Source of the DNA: Fen-1258 sp964449775
Lineage (GTDB): Bacteria > Bacteroidota > Ignavibacteria > Ignavibacteriales > Melioribacteraceae
Direction of reading: 5' to 3'
DNA length: 64,000 nucleotides
Assembly (NCBI GenBank): GCA_964449775.1
Contig: CAYVBQ010000006.1
Coordinates: forward strand, 62,001-126,000
The stretch's first letter is position 1. The number at the start of each line of letters is the position of its first letter. Below are positions 26,353 through 34,480 of the stretch, in pieces. A program made the position numbers and the translations under genes. The notes beneath the pieces are model-generated. The model searched no databases. It was not told the origin of the DNA and saw nothing but the letters and a program-made list of their open reading frames with translations.

Positions 26353-27444
26353 ATGAAATTAGACCAAATAAAAATTAGCAACTTTAAATCGATAAAAGAA
26401 CTTTCTATTTCTTTGAATAATGTTAATATTCTTATCGGACCGAACGGTGCAGGTAAATCGAATTTTATACAATTCTTTAATCTTTTGAATAATATCGTCT
26501 CCCAGAATTTACAGAATTATATTGCTGAAAAAGGTGGTGCCGATAACTTTTTATACTTTGGAAGAAAACATTCCGAATCATTCTCGGGATTTACTTCTTT
26601 TGGTCTGAATGACTATGAATTTGAATTATCGGCTACAGTTGATAACAACTTCTTCTTTAAGAGAGAAATAACCAGATACCATAGTCAAGTTTATGGCGTT
26701 ACATCAAGTCGGAATTTGTCAGCCGGTAATCGTGAAACGAAACTAATAGAAGAATATAAAAAGGAACAACATGAAGGGGTAGTTCACTATATACTTGGTT
26801 CAATGATCCGATGGAGAGTATATCATTTTCATGATACAAGTTCAACCGCAAGGGTTAAAAAGGAAAGCGATATTAACGATAACAGGAGTTTGAGAAGAGA
26901 TGCATCGAACTTAGCAGCATTCCTTTACCTTCTTCAAGAGAAATACAACGAATACTTCTTAAGGATTGAAAACACAATAAAACTTATAGCGCCTTTCTTC
27001 GAGAAGTTTCAACTAGAACCTTTAGCATTGAACAAAGAAAAAATTAGTCTTGAATGGAAGCACTTCGGCTCGGATGAGTTCTTTAATGCAAATCATCTAT
27101 CCGACGGTACCCTTAGAATGATATGTCTAATAACTCTTTTATTGCAGCCGGATTTACCAGATACAATTATTATTGACGAACCGGAATTGGGACTTCACCC
27201 TGCAGCGATAGAATTACTAACTTCATTAATAAAGTCAGTAACAGCAAATAAAAAACAAATTATTTGTTCAACACAGTCGGTAACTTTTCTTAATCACTTT
27301 GAACCGGAAGATATTATAGTCGTTGATAGAAACAACGGGGAATCGATATTCAAACGGCTTGATAAAAGTACCTTAATGGAATGGTTGAATGAATATGGGA
27401 TAGGAGAGCTATGGGAGAAGAATGTTTTGGGAGGCCGACCTTAA
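26353..27444 (+). CDS. AAA family ATPase (OLD/RecF-like), defence-associated
   Basis: A 363-residue ATPase of the SMC/ABC-like AAA_21 type. Walker A is GPNGAGKSNF at about 32-41, after the family start MKLDQIKISNFKSIKELSI. Walker B and signature region IIIDEPELGLHPAAIELL is at about 272, followed by CSTQSVTFLNHF, the His/switch region. There is no fused TOPRIM nuclease; the next gene, one base after its stop, is a DUF4276 protein likely to supply that function. Such ATPase-TOPRIM pairs act in phage defence (compare OLD and PARIS-type systems). Located between mod and res, it is probably part of the same defence operon. Confidence 0.85.
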   Translation: MKLDQIKISNFKSIKELSISLNNVNILIGPNGAGKSNFIQFFNLLNNIVSQNLQNYIAEKGGADNFLYFGRKHSESFSGFTSFGLNDYEFELSATVDNNFFFKREITRYHSQVYGVTSSRNLSAGNRETKLIEEYKKEQHEGVVHYILGSMIRWRVYHFHDTSSTARVKKESDINDNRSLRRDASNLAAFLYLLQEKYNEYFLRIENTIKLIAPFFEKFQLEPLALNKEKISLEWKHFGSDEFFNANHLSDGTLRMICLITLLLQPDLPDTIIIDEPELGLHPAAIELLTSLIKSVTANKKQIICSTQSVTFLNHFEPEDIIVVDRNNGESIFKRLDKSTLMEWLNEYGIGELWEKNVLGGRP

Positions 27445-28104
27445 ATGCCCAAAAAAGTATTAGTTCTTGTAGAGGGTCAAACAGAAGAAAGTTTTATCAA
27501 ACGTATATTAAGCCCTTATTATTATTCAAAACAAATATTTTTTACCCCAACAATAATTAAAACAAAAAGAGAAATTCGAGGACCCGATCATAAAGGTGGC
27601 GTAAATTCTTATAAACAAGTAAAAAGAGATTTAAAACCTTTATTGAATGATAAATCCGTCGATATAGTTACTACAATGATTGATTATTATGCTATACCGA
27701 GTAACTTCCCGGGTTTTGATACCCGACCTCCAGGAACTTGTTATGAACGTGTTGAACATATGGAGAATCACTTTAGTACAGACATAAGTCATACTAAATT
27801 TTTTCCTTATTTACAGTTACATGAATTTGAGGCTTTAGTTTTTGCAAGCGAAGAGAAATTATCAACAGCATTTATAAATTTACCGGCAAAACTTGCACAA
27901 GTATCGGTTATAAATAAATTATTCGCTTCACCGGAAGAAATAAATGAGAATCCGGATTCTGCTCCATCAAAAAGATTAAAAGGTATTTTCCCCGGTTATC
28001 AAAAAATATTTCATAGTCAGTTGATATTATCACAAGTAAGTGTCGAGGACTTAAGAGCTAAATGTCGACATTTTAATTCATGGCTCACAAAGCTTGAAAA
28101 TTAA
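27445..28104 (+). CDS. DUF4276 family protein (TOPRIM-like), partner of the AAA ATPase
   Basis: A 219-residue DUF4276 protein. LVLVEGQTEESFIKRIL at residues 6-22 has the acidic Glu of a TOPRIM-like fold. TTMIDYYAIPSNFPGF at about 72-87 and LHEFEALVFAS at about 130 are the other family blocks with candidate metal ligands. It is therefore probably a nuclease or effector controlled by the ATPase encoded directly upstream (stop and start codons abut). Related split ATPase/TOPRIM pairs cause abortive infection. The exact chemistry of DUF4276 is not established, so this is inference from fold resemblance and context. Confidence 0.78.
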   Translation: MPKKVLVLVEGQTEESFIKRILSPYYYSKQIFFTPTIIKTKREIRGPDHKGGVNSYKQVKRDLKPLLNDKSVDIVTTMIDYYAIPSNFPGFDTRPPGTCYERVEHMENHFSTDISHTKFFPYLQLHEFEALVFASEEKLSTAFINLPAKLAQVSVINKLFASPEEINENPDSAPSKRLKGIFPGYQKIFHSQLILSQVSVEDLRAKCRHFNSWLTKLEN

Positions 28105-28122
28105 ATAGCAGACCTGCAAAAG

Positions 28123-28260
28123 ATGAAAAACATCTCTAAACTTATTATTAATTCTCCCTATCAAGAACCCCAAAAGTATTGGAGTTATAAACGTGAAACC
28201 CGTGAGTTTATATTAAAAGAAGTCCATAGAACGTTATTTGTCAAAAAATCACCGAAGTAA
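28123..28260 (+). pseudogene. Truncated 5' fragment of a second res gene
   Basis: A 45-codon frame starting MKNISKLIINSPYQEP whose first 33 residues match the intact Res start (MKKIDKLIINSPYKEP...) at 27 positions. The match then stops and unrelated codons run to a TAA. It lies 18 bases after the DUF4276 stop, where an intact res would begin in a simple operon, and is separated from the real res by the MntA-HepT pair. The protein divergence shows it is not a fresh tandem duplicate but a remnant of a related res allele. Confidence 0.85.
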
Positions 28261-28306
28261 TTATATTAGGACAGCATTAAGAAAATGCAATTTGGAGAAA
28301 GATATA

Positions 28307-28600
28307 ATGAAGATTAGTATAAACGAAAAAAGAATAGAGCAATTCTGCAAAGCAAACGGAATAAAAAAGCTTTCTTTGTTCGGTTCATATTTAAAGAACA
28401 CATATAACGAAGAGAGCGATGTAGATTTACTTGTGGTGTTTGAAGATGATACCGAATACGGTTTGCTTGATGTAGCCAGGATGGAACGCGAACTCACAGT
28501 GATTATCGGAAAAAAAGTTGATCTTCGCACTCCTGATGAATTGAGTAGATATTTCAGAGACACAGTTGTTAAAGAAGCCGTAGTGAAATATGGAAAATGA
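28307..28600 (+). CDS. mntA: MntA-type nucleotidyltransferase antitoxin
   Basis: A 97-residue minimal nucleotidyltransferase. Start is the ATG at 28307 with GGAG nine bases upstream; the longer open frame from 28238 overlaps the res fragment and is rejected. LFGSYLKNTYNEESDVDLLV contains the GS-x(10)-D-x-D catalytic signature. In the MntA-HepT family the antitoxin AMPylates a tyrosine of the HEPN toxin to silence it. It overlaps the toxin gene by 11 bases, the standard arrangement. Confidence 0.88.
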   Translation: MKISINEKRIEQFCKANGIKKLSLFGSYLKNTYNEESDVDLLVVFEDDTEYGLLDVARMERELTVIIGKKVDLRTPDELSRYFRDTVVKEAVVKYGK

Positions 28601-28931
28601 AGACCGCATAAGAATACAGCACATGGTTGATGCTGGCGAAGAAGCTTTATCTTTTGTTCGTGCTGCTAAGAAAGAAGATTTCTGGCAAAGCAGACTACTA
28701 ATTCTGTCTGTAATAAAAGACATAGAAATTATTGGAGAAGCGGCATCTAAGATTTCTGAAGAAACAAAATTGAAGTATTCTAAAATTCCTTGGAAGGATA
28801 TTGTAGGTATGCGGAATAGGTTAATCCATGGTTACTTTGACGTAAACATAAATCTTGTTTGGAATACAACAAAAAATAATCTTCCGCCGCTTATCAAATC
28901 TCTTAAAGAAATTTTGATAGAAGATAAATGA
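28590..28931 (+). CDS. hepT: HepT-like ribonuclease toxin (HEPN, DUF86)
   Basis: A 113-residue HEPN-domain protein. GMRNRLIHGYFDV near residue 72-84 holds the R-x4-H active site of HEPN RNases and the adjacent Tyr that the partner AMPylates (R-x4-H-x-Y). Earlier helices include IEIIGEAASKIS, typical of DUF86. Its stop codon overlaps the ATG of res (ATGA at 28928-28931), tying toxin and restriction enzyme translation together. This suggests the toxin is a built-in back-up that acts when the locus is disturbed. Confidence 0.88.
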   Translation: MENEDRIRIQHMVDAGEEALSFVRAAKKEDFWQSRLLILSVIKDIEIIGEAASKISEETKLKYSKIPWKDIVGMRNRLIHGYFDVNINLVWNTTKNNLPPLIKSLKEILIEDK

Positions 28932-31684
28932 AAAAAATTGACAAACTAATAATCAATTCTCCATACAAAGAGCCAGAAAAGTACTGGAGCTATAAGCGAG
29001 AAACCCGTGAGTTTATTCTTCAAAAAGGACGTAGACCGGCTGGCTATGTTATTGCATCTGAAAGTTCTAAAGCATTTGATGACCCCGGAGTTTTTATTGA
29101 GATTCCGTTAGTGAATGAAATTAGAGGGAGAATTAAAAATTGGCGTGAACAAAACTATCCCGGTGTTAGTGGGATAACAAAAAGATTGTTAGATCATTGG
29201 AATGATAGTTCACTAAGAGAAAACAGACGGCTCTTTTATTGCCAACTTGAAGCAATTGAAACTCTTATATGGATGACCGAAGCGCCAGAGAGCGAAAAGG
29301 TCGGAATTAGTATTCCATCAGATGGAGGAGAGTTCCAACGTCTCTGTTCAAAGATGGCAACCGGAAGCGGAAAGACTATTGATATGGCTATGCTTATTGC
29401 ATGGCAGGTACTAAATAAAGTAACCTATCCTCAAGATGTGCGATTTTCTAAAAATATTTTTATTGTAGCACCAGGCCTAACTGTTAAAAGTAGATTACAA
29501 GTTTTACAACCTTCCGGTGAGAACAATTATTACGATCTATTCAATCTGATACCACCCGGATTGATGGACAAACTTCGTCAAGGTAAAATCATAATTAAGA
29601 ATTGGCACTCATTACAATGGGATACGGAAGAAAAGCTAAGCAAGAAAAAAACAGTTGATAAACGTGGTGCTAAAAGTGATGAAGCATATGTTCGTGAAGT
29701 GTTGGAAGAGCTTGCTAACTCGAAAAATATTATTGTAATAAATGATGAATCTCATCACGCCTGGAGAATTCCGGCAGAGTCAAAAATAAAAGGTGTTGCG
29801 AAAGAAGATATTGAAGAAGCAACAAAATGGATTGGTGGATTAGACCGTATCCATAGAGCAAGAGGGATATTAAAGTGTTATGATTTTTCAGCCACACCAT
29901 TTGCTCCAAGCGGAAAGAAAGCTTCCGAAGAGGCATTGTTCGGCTGGATAGTCAGTGACTTCGGATTAAATGATGCTATTGAATCGGGTCTCGTTAAAAC
30001 TCCACGTGTAGTGATCAGAGATGATGGAATTCCGGATGCAAAAACATATAAATCTCAGCTATATCATATTTATGAACATGTTAAGGAAGATCTGAACAGA
30101 AAAGCTGAAGAGCATGAACCATTGCCGGATTTAATTACAAATGCTTATTACCTGCTGGGGAAAGACTGGTTGGAAACTTATAAGGAGTGGAATAAGGTTA
30201 AATTCCCAACTCCACCGGTAATGATAACAGTTGCAAACAGAACCGAAACTGCTGCACGTATTAAATTTTCTTTTGATCGGGCTAAAATAAAAATTGAAGA
30301 ACTTTGCATTCCCGAAAAAACTTTGCATATAGATTCTAAGGTTCTAAATCTTGCCGAATCTAAAGAGGAAGCGGAAGAATTAGATATAGAAAATAGCGAT
30401 GATGAAGAAATCCCAACCCCCAAATTGACTAAACTACAACTTGCAGAACTATTAAGACAAAAAGTTGACACCGTTGGACAAATAGATAAACCTGGTGAGC
30501 AGATTAGAAAAGTAATTAGTGTCGGAATGTTGTCGGAAGGATGGGATGCAAAAACTGTTACACATATCATGGGCTTAAGAGCTTTTACAAGTCAGTTACT
30601 TTGCGAACAAGTAGTTGGTCGTGGATTGAGAAGAACTACATATGAAGTAGATCCAACAACCGGCTTATTCGAAGCCGAATATGTAAATATCTTTGGTGTT
30701 CCATTTACGTTCTTACCTCATGAAGCAGATGGCGGAACACCACCACCACCACCAAAACCAAAAACACAAATTGAACCGATAAAAGAAAAACAAGTCTATG
30801 AGATTTCCTGGCCTAATATTATCCGAATAGATCATGTCTATAATCCAAAGTTGTTAGTAGATATTAATAAAATGCCAAGCTTAGTTATCAATGCTTATGA
30901 AACGAAAACAATAGCTGAAATGGCTCCGGTTGTTGAAGGTAAACCGGATGTTTCGAAAATATCTTCTATTGATCTGGAAGAACTTGCTAAAAAGTATAGG
31001 ATGCAAAGGATCATATTTGAAACTGCTAGAGATGCTTTTGACAATATGCAAAATGACTGGAAGGGGAATAGAGAAAGTTTGATTGGCCAATTAATAAAAA
31101 TAGTTGAAGAAATAATGTATTCAGATGTTATACAAATAAATCCACCGCTGTTCTATTCTGATGACTTCAAGAGGAGAATTCTGCTTACTCTGAATATGTC
31201 CAAGATTGTAAATCACATAATAAGATATATCCGGTCAGAGAATACTCTCTCCGTAACACCGGTATTTGATAGCGAAAAACCTATTCGTTCAACCGGTGAT
31301 ATGCGTACATGGTATACAAGTAAACCTTGTGAAAGAACAAAAAAATCTCATATCAATTTTTGTGTGTTTGATAGTACATGGGAATCAACAGAAGCATTTC
31401 AATTAGATAATAAAAATCCACTGGTCGAAGCATGGGTAAAGAATGATCATCTTGGTTTTGAAATACCATATATGTATCAAGGAGTAGTACATAAATACAG
31501 ACCAGATTATATTGTCCGCACTATCAATAATGAATATTTCATTATCGAAGTAAAAGGTCAAATGACCGAACAAGACAAAGAAAAGTTAGCATATGTTGAA
31601 GAATGGACTAAAGCTGTAAACGGGTACGGCGGGTTTGGGAAATGGAAGGTGCTGTTAGTAAGTAATCTAACTGAGCTATCATAA
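28928..31684 (+). CDS. res: Type III-like restriction endonuclease subunit (helicase-nuclease)
   Basis: A 918-residue superfamily 2 helicase with a C-terminal nuclease. Walker A is CSKMATGSGKTIDMA at about 140, motif II is INDESHHAW at about 275, motif III FSATPFAP at about 320, and motif VI EQVVGRGLRRTTYE at about 560. The C-terminal YRPDYIVRTINNEYFIIEVKGQ region, seen here as PDYIV and IIEVKG, is a PD-(D/E)xK nuclease. The N-terminal RRPAGYVIASESSKAFDDPG resembles the BPTD_3080-type restriction endonucleases paired with large Mod proteins (from memory). Its ATG overlaps the hepT stop codon. It would cut unmodified phage DNA. Confidence 0.9.
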   Translation: MKKIDKLIINSPYKEPEKYWSYKRETREFILQKGRRPAGYVIASESSKAFDDPGVFIEIPLVNEIRGRIKNWREQNYPGVSGITKRLLDHWNDSSLRENRRLFYCQLEAIETLIWMTEAPESEKVGISIPSDGGEFQRLCSKMATGSGKTIDMAMLIAWQVLNKVTYPQDVRFSKNIFIVAPGLTVKSRLQVLQPSGENNYYDLFNLIPPGLMDKLRQGKIIIKNWHSLQWDTEEKLSKKKTVDKRGAKSDEAYVREVLEELANSKNIIVINDESHHAWRIPAESKIKGVAKEDIEEATKWIGGLDRIHRARGILKCYDFSATPFAPSGKKASEEALFGWIVSDFGLNDAIESGLVKTPRVVIRDDGIPDAKTYKSQLYHIYEHVKEDLNRKAEEHEPLPDLITNAYYLLGKDWLETYKEWNKVKFPTPPVMITVANRTETAARIKFSFDRAKIKIEELCIPEKTLHIDSKVLNLAESKEEAEELDIENSDDEEIPTPKLTKLQLAELLRQKVDTVGQIDKPGEQIRKVISVGMLSEGWDAKTVTHIMGLRAFTSQLLCEQVVGRGLRRTTYEVDPTTGLFEAEYVNIFGVPFTFLPHEADGGTPPPPPKPKTQIEPIKEKQVYEISWPNIIRIDHVYNPKLLVDINKMPSLVINAYETKTIAEMAPVVEGKPDVSKISSIDLEELAKKYRMQRIIFETARDAFDNMQNDWKGNRESLIGQLIKIVEEIMYSDVIQINPPLFYSDDFKRRILLTLNMSKIVNHIIRYIRSENTLSVTPVFDSEKPIRSTGDMRTWYTSKPCERTKKSHINFCVFDSTWESTEAFQLDNKNPLVEAWVKNDHLGFEIPYMYQGVVHKYRPDYIVRTINNEYFIIEVKGQMTEQDKEKLAYVEEWTKAVNGYGGFGKWKVLLVSNLTELS

Positions 31685-31853
31685 TGGCTATGGTAACAAA
31701 CAAAGTTCAAGAAAGCCCAACGGACTTCCGGCAGGTTTTATATTTTATAAACGACTAAATCCCTTATAAAATTATTTAAAAAATAATTTCATTTTTTGTT
31801 TATTCAATAATTTCTCTCAAGCTCTTTGAATCAATGAGTAGTATCAGAGATAT

Positions 31854-31915
31854 TGATTACTAATGTGATTACTGATTCGATTTTTTAAGTAATCAAACAG
31901 TAATCAATGTAATCA
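31854..31915. repeat. Inverted repeat downstream of res
   Basis: TGATTACTAATGTGATTACT (left) and CAGTAATCAATGTAATCA (right) form an imperfect hairpin rich in GATTAC. The gap 31685-31937 otherwise shows no gene. No obvious T-run follows, so a terminator role is uncertain. Confidence 0.5.
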
Positions 31916-31937
31916 TGCTCACGCCACTTTAAAAGTA

Positions 31938-31969
31938 AAAAGCCCGAAATCTTTCAATTTCAGGCTTTT
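31938..31969 (-). terminator. Terminator downstream of the GIY-YIG gene and tRNA fragment
   Basis: Thirteen-base arms (31938-31950 and 31957-31969) with one mismatch around a six-base loop; on the minus strand the stem ends in a TTTTTACTTTT tract. It probably ended the original initiator tRNA transcript before the insertion split the locus. Confidence 0.75.
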
Positions 31970-31973
31970 GTTG

Positions 31974-32023
31974 TAGCGGGGCTAGTTCGCCGCGGCGAAT
32001 TGAACCTAGAACCTTCGGGTTAT
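31974..32023 (-). pseudogene. 3'-half copy of the initiator tRNA-Met gene
   Basis: Contains the tRNA acceptor 3' strand (12 identical bases) and, from the anticodon's last two bases through the T-arm, 24 identical bases of the intact tRNA at 32327-32399. Three bases in the T-stem are replaced by the 14-base palindrome TTCGCCGCGGCGAA (31986-31999). There is no 5' half. Its first bases supply the stop codon of the GIY-YIG gene. Confidence 0.88.
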
Positions 32024-32265
32024 TTTAAAACTTCTTTTAAGTATTGTCGACCCACTCCACTCTTCAACCATTTTTCTCTTTTCAAAGCATCCGATTTATA
32101 ATCAAATTCTTCATGGTAAATAACCTTCCAGTTAGTTCCTCTTTTTGTCCAAAAAGATAATTCTTTGTTGTTGTGTTCCAAGATTCGTTTATCTAAATCT
32201 TCCGTCATTCCAGTATATCGAAACCCTTCCTGACTTTGAATTATATAAACAAAATATTTTTTCAT
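32020..32265 (-). CDS. Small GIY-YIG endonuclease
   Basis: An 81-residue single-domain GIY-YIG nuclease. FVYIIQSQEGFRYTGMTEDL carries the split VYI...YTG motif, and ERK-type catalytic residues follow in LDKRILEHNN and KREKWLKS. Proteins of this size are abundant in Bacteroidota-like genomes as solitary genes and resemble the UvrC N-terminal catalytic domain. Here the gene lies just downstream of an intact initiator tRNA and runs directly into a duplicate of that tRNA's 3' half. This is the arrangement expected of a homing-type insertion at a tRNA gene. Confidence 0.88.
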   Translation of the reverse strand: MKKYFVYIIQSQEGFRYTGMTEDLDKRILEHNNKELSFWTKRGTNWKVIYHEEFDYKSDALKREKWLKSGVGRQYLKEVLK

Positions 32266-32283
32266 AGAATTTACTTTTTAACT

Positions 32284-32318
32284 AAAAAAAAAGCCCAGCT
32301 GAAAATCAACCAGACTTT
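32284..32318 (-). terminator. Terminator of the initiator tRNA-Met gene
   Basis: On the minus strand AAAGTCTGG pairs with CTGGGCTTT over nine positions, four of them G-U, followed by six T (32284-32289). It separates the tRNA from the GIY-YIG gene. Confidence 0.6.
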
Positions 32319-32326
32319 ATCTTTTG

Positions 32327-32399
<73 letters not shown>

Positions 32400-32536
32400 A
32401 TGTAATTTTTATCGCGATCTATTTTCTTCTTTTATAAATAACTTTTCTAAACTTGGGTGCAAAATATATCTAACGAGAGGGCTAATGTCAAATTTGCTCT
32501 TTTTATGTTGAATTGCGGTCTCGAAAATTTGATCGA

Positions 32537-32576
32537 AAAAGTCCTTCCCTTTGGGAAGGGTTGGGATGGGCTCTTA
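32537..32576. repeat. Dispersed hairpin repeat, copy 2
   Basis: Close copy of 3121-3160 (CCTTCCC TTT GGGAAGG stem with GGGATGGGCT tail). It lies between the tRNA and recN; an open frame through it would wrongly extend recN by 49 codons. Confidence 0.75.
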
Positions 32577-32659
32577 TTCACACAAAAATTTCCAAATACC
32601 AATTACTTGATACTTACAAGTTCATTCACAATATTCACATCGGAAAAAATCAAAACAAT

Positions 32660-34372
32660 ATGCTTAAGTCGCTCCTAATTAAAGATTACGCTCTCATCGA
32701 GAATATCCATGTTGAATTTGGCAAAGGTCTGAATATTATTACCGGTGAAACAGGCGCCGGTAAATCAATTCTTATTGATGCCATGGGTTTACTGCTTGGT
32801 GAACGTGCCTCTACCGAAATTGTCCGGAAGGATACCGAAAAATCCGTTGTCGAGGGCATCTTTGATGTAAAGGGAAATAAAAAAGTTAGAGAATTACTTT
32901 CAACAAATGATCTTGAAGATAACGACGATTTAATTGTCCGTAGAGAAATCTCTTTGAAAGGAACTAATAGATGTTTTCTAAACGATACACCGGTAACTCT
33001 GAATCTTATTAAAGAAGTTGGCGATCTACTCGTTGATCTGCACGGACAGCATGAACATCAATCATTACTACGGACTGATACACACATAGAAATGCTTGAC
33101 GATTTTTCAAATCTCGAAAAGGAATTGGAAGATTTTAGAATTTCACACTCCAGGCTGAATTCACTTCTAAAAGAATATCGTGAGCTGCGGGAAAAAGAAA
33201 GTTTACTTAGCGAGAAGAGAGAACTCTATGAATTCCAAATCAATGAGATTGATTCGGTTAGCCCGTTACCAAATGAAGAAGAAAAACTTGAAGATGAGCT
33301 TAAGATTCTAGAGAACTCGGAAAAATTACTTTCAACAGCAAACGAAATTTATGATAACCTTTATGATGCTGAAAATTCAATTCAAGACCGTCTCGGTGAT
33401 ACAAAAAATAAATTGTCGGATCTTGCCAGTATAGATAAATCATTTTTGGAAAAGCTTGGAGAGTGTGAATCTGCATTTGCTATCTTGAATGAAATTTCTT
33501 CCTTCATCAGAAGTTATAAAGAAAGAATAGATCTTGAGCCGGAACGGTTAAATGAAGTTCGCGATAGATTAGGCGCAATAAGCTTGTTGAAGAAAAAATA
33601 TGGCGGGTCACTAAACGCTGTAATATCTCACCGTGAAAGAATAGGGAAGGAATATGAGCTTGCGGAGAATTTTAGTACGAAGATTTCAGAGATAGATAAA
33701 TTAATTAATGATACACGTAAAGAATGCGGGGCAATCGCAAAAAAACTATCACAAGAAAGAAGAGCGATTTCGAAAAAAGTTAAAAAAGAAATTGAAGAGG
33801 CACTTAAATCACTTGGTATTTCCGATTCCAATTTTGAAGCTAAGATTCTTAATCAAAGCGTGGACGGGAATAATGAAAATTTCATTTTAGTTGACGGAAA
33901 GAAATTCAAATTCAACAATCGCGGTTATGATGAGGTGGAGTTCTTCGTTTCAACTAATGCGGGAGAAGATCCTAAACCGCTTGTAAAAGTTGCATCCGGT
34001 GGAGAAGTCTCTCGTATAATGCTTGCTTTAAAATCCATCTTAGCAAAATCAGATCGTCTTCCAATATTAATCTTCGATGAAATTGATACCGGTGTAAGCG
34101 GGCGCATTGCGCAGAAGGTTGGGCAAGTACTTAAATCGCTTGCTTCAATTCACCAAATAATAGCAATTACACATTTGCCGCAAATTGCAGGGTTTTCAGA
34201 TTATCACTTTGCAGTTGAGAAGAAGAAATCCGGTGAGCGGGTTGTAAGTTCAATAAAAATTTTGAATCAAGATGAACGTATTAAAGAGGTAGCAAAACTT
34301 ATGAGCGGCGAAAAGATAACCGAATCTGCTCTGAACGGTGCCAGAGAATTGATGGGCTTAACAAGAAACTGA
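32660..34372 (+). CDS. recN: DNA repair protein RecN
   Basis: A 570-residue SMC-like ATPase of double-strand break repair. Start is the ATG at 32660 (MLKSLLIKDYALIENIHVEF), matching the conserved RecN N-terminus; a longer frame upstream crosses a dispersed repeat. Walker A is GETGAGKSILIDA. The centre is a long coiled coil (about 160-350), the ABC signature VASGGEVSRIMLAL and Walker B ILIFDEIDTGVSGR are near 440-480, and ITHLPQIAGFSD ends the ATPase. No strong Shine-Dalgarno sequence is seen. RecN is cytosolic and normally part of the DNA damage response, but no SOS box was identified. Confidence 0.95.
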   Translation: MLKSLLIKDYALIENIHVEFGKGLNIITGETGAGKSILIDAMGLLLGERASTEIVRKDTEKSVVEGIFDVKGNKKVRELLSTNDLEDNDDLIVRREISLKGTNRCFLNDTPVTLNLIKEVGDLLVDLHGQHEHQSLLRTDTHIEMLDDFSNLEKELEDFRISHSRLNSLLKEYRELREKESLLSEKRELYEFQINEIDSVSPLPNEEEKLEDELKILENSEKLLSTANEIYDNLYDAENSIQDRLGDTKNKLSDLASIDKSFLEKLGECESAFAILNEISSFIRSYKERIDLEPERLNEVRDRLGAISLLKKKYGGSLNAVISHRERIGKEYELAENFSTKISEIDKLINDTRKECGAIAKKLSQERRAISKKVKKEIEEALKSLGISDSNFEAKILNQSVDGNNENFILVDGKKFKFNNRGYDEVEFFVSTNAGEDPKPLVKVASGGEVSRIMLALKSILAKSDRLPILIFDEIDTGVSGRIAQKVGQVLKSLASIHQIIAITHLPQIAGFSDYHFAVEKKKSGERVVSSIKILNQDERIKEVAKLMSGEKITESALNGARELMGLTRN

Positions 34373-34480
34373 TAGTTGCTTACGAACACACTCGGTTTTT
34401 TCGTTTAATATTTCCTTTGCGGTAAATAATTTGTTCCTTAAATTCCAACCAAGATAAAACAACTAATCAAGGAGTATGTT

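Noticed and set aside
26353..28104. A canonical PARIS system (AriA-AriB)
   Set aside because: The second protein fits DUF4276 by its LVEGQTEE and HEFEALVF blocks, not the DUF4435 protein of PARIS; only the general ATPase plus TOPRIM-like layout is shared.
28238..28306. 23-codon extension of mntA
   Set aside because: It overlaps the res remnant and the ATG at 28307 has a proper Shine-Dalgarno sequence.
31974..32023. A second initiator tRNA gene
   Set aside because: Only the 3' half is present and a 14-base insertion breaks the T-stem, so it cannot fold as a tRNA.
32513..32659. 49-codon N-terminal extension of recN
   Set aside because: It runs through a dispersed hairpin repeat, and the conserved RecN N-terminus begins at the ATG at 32660.
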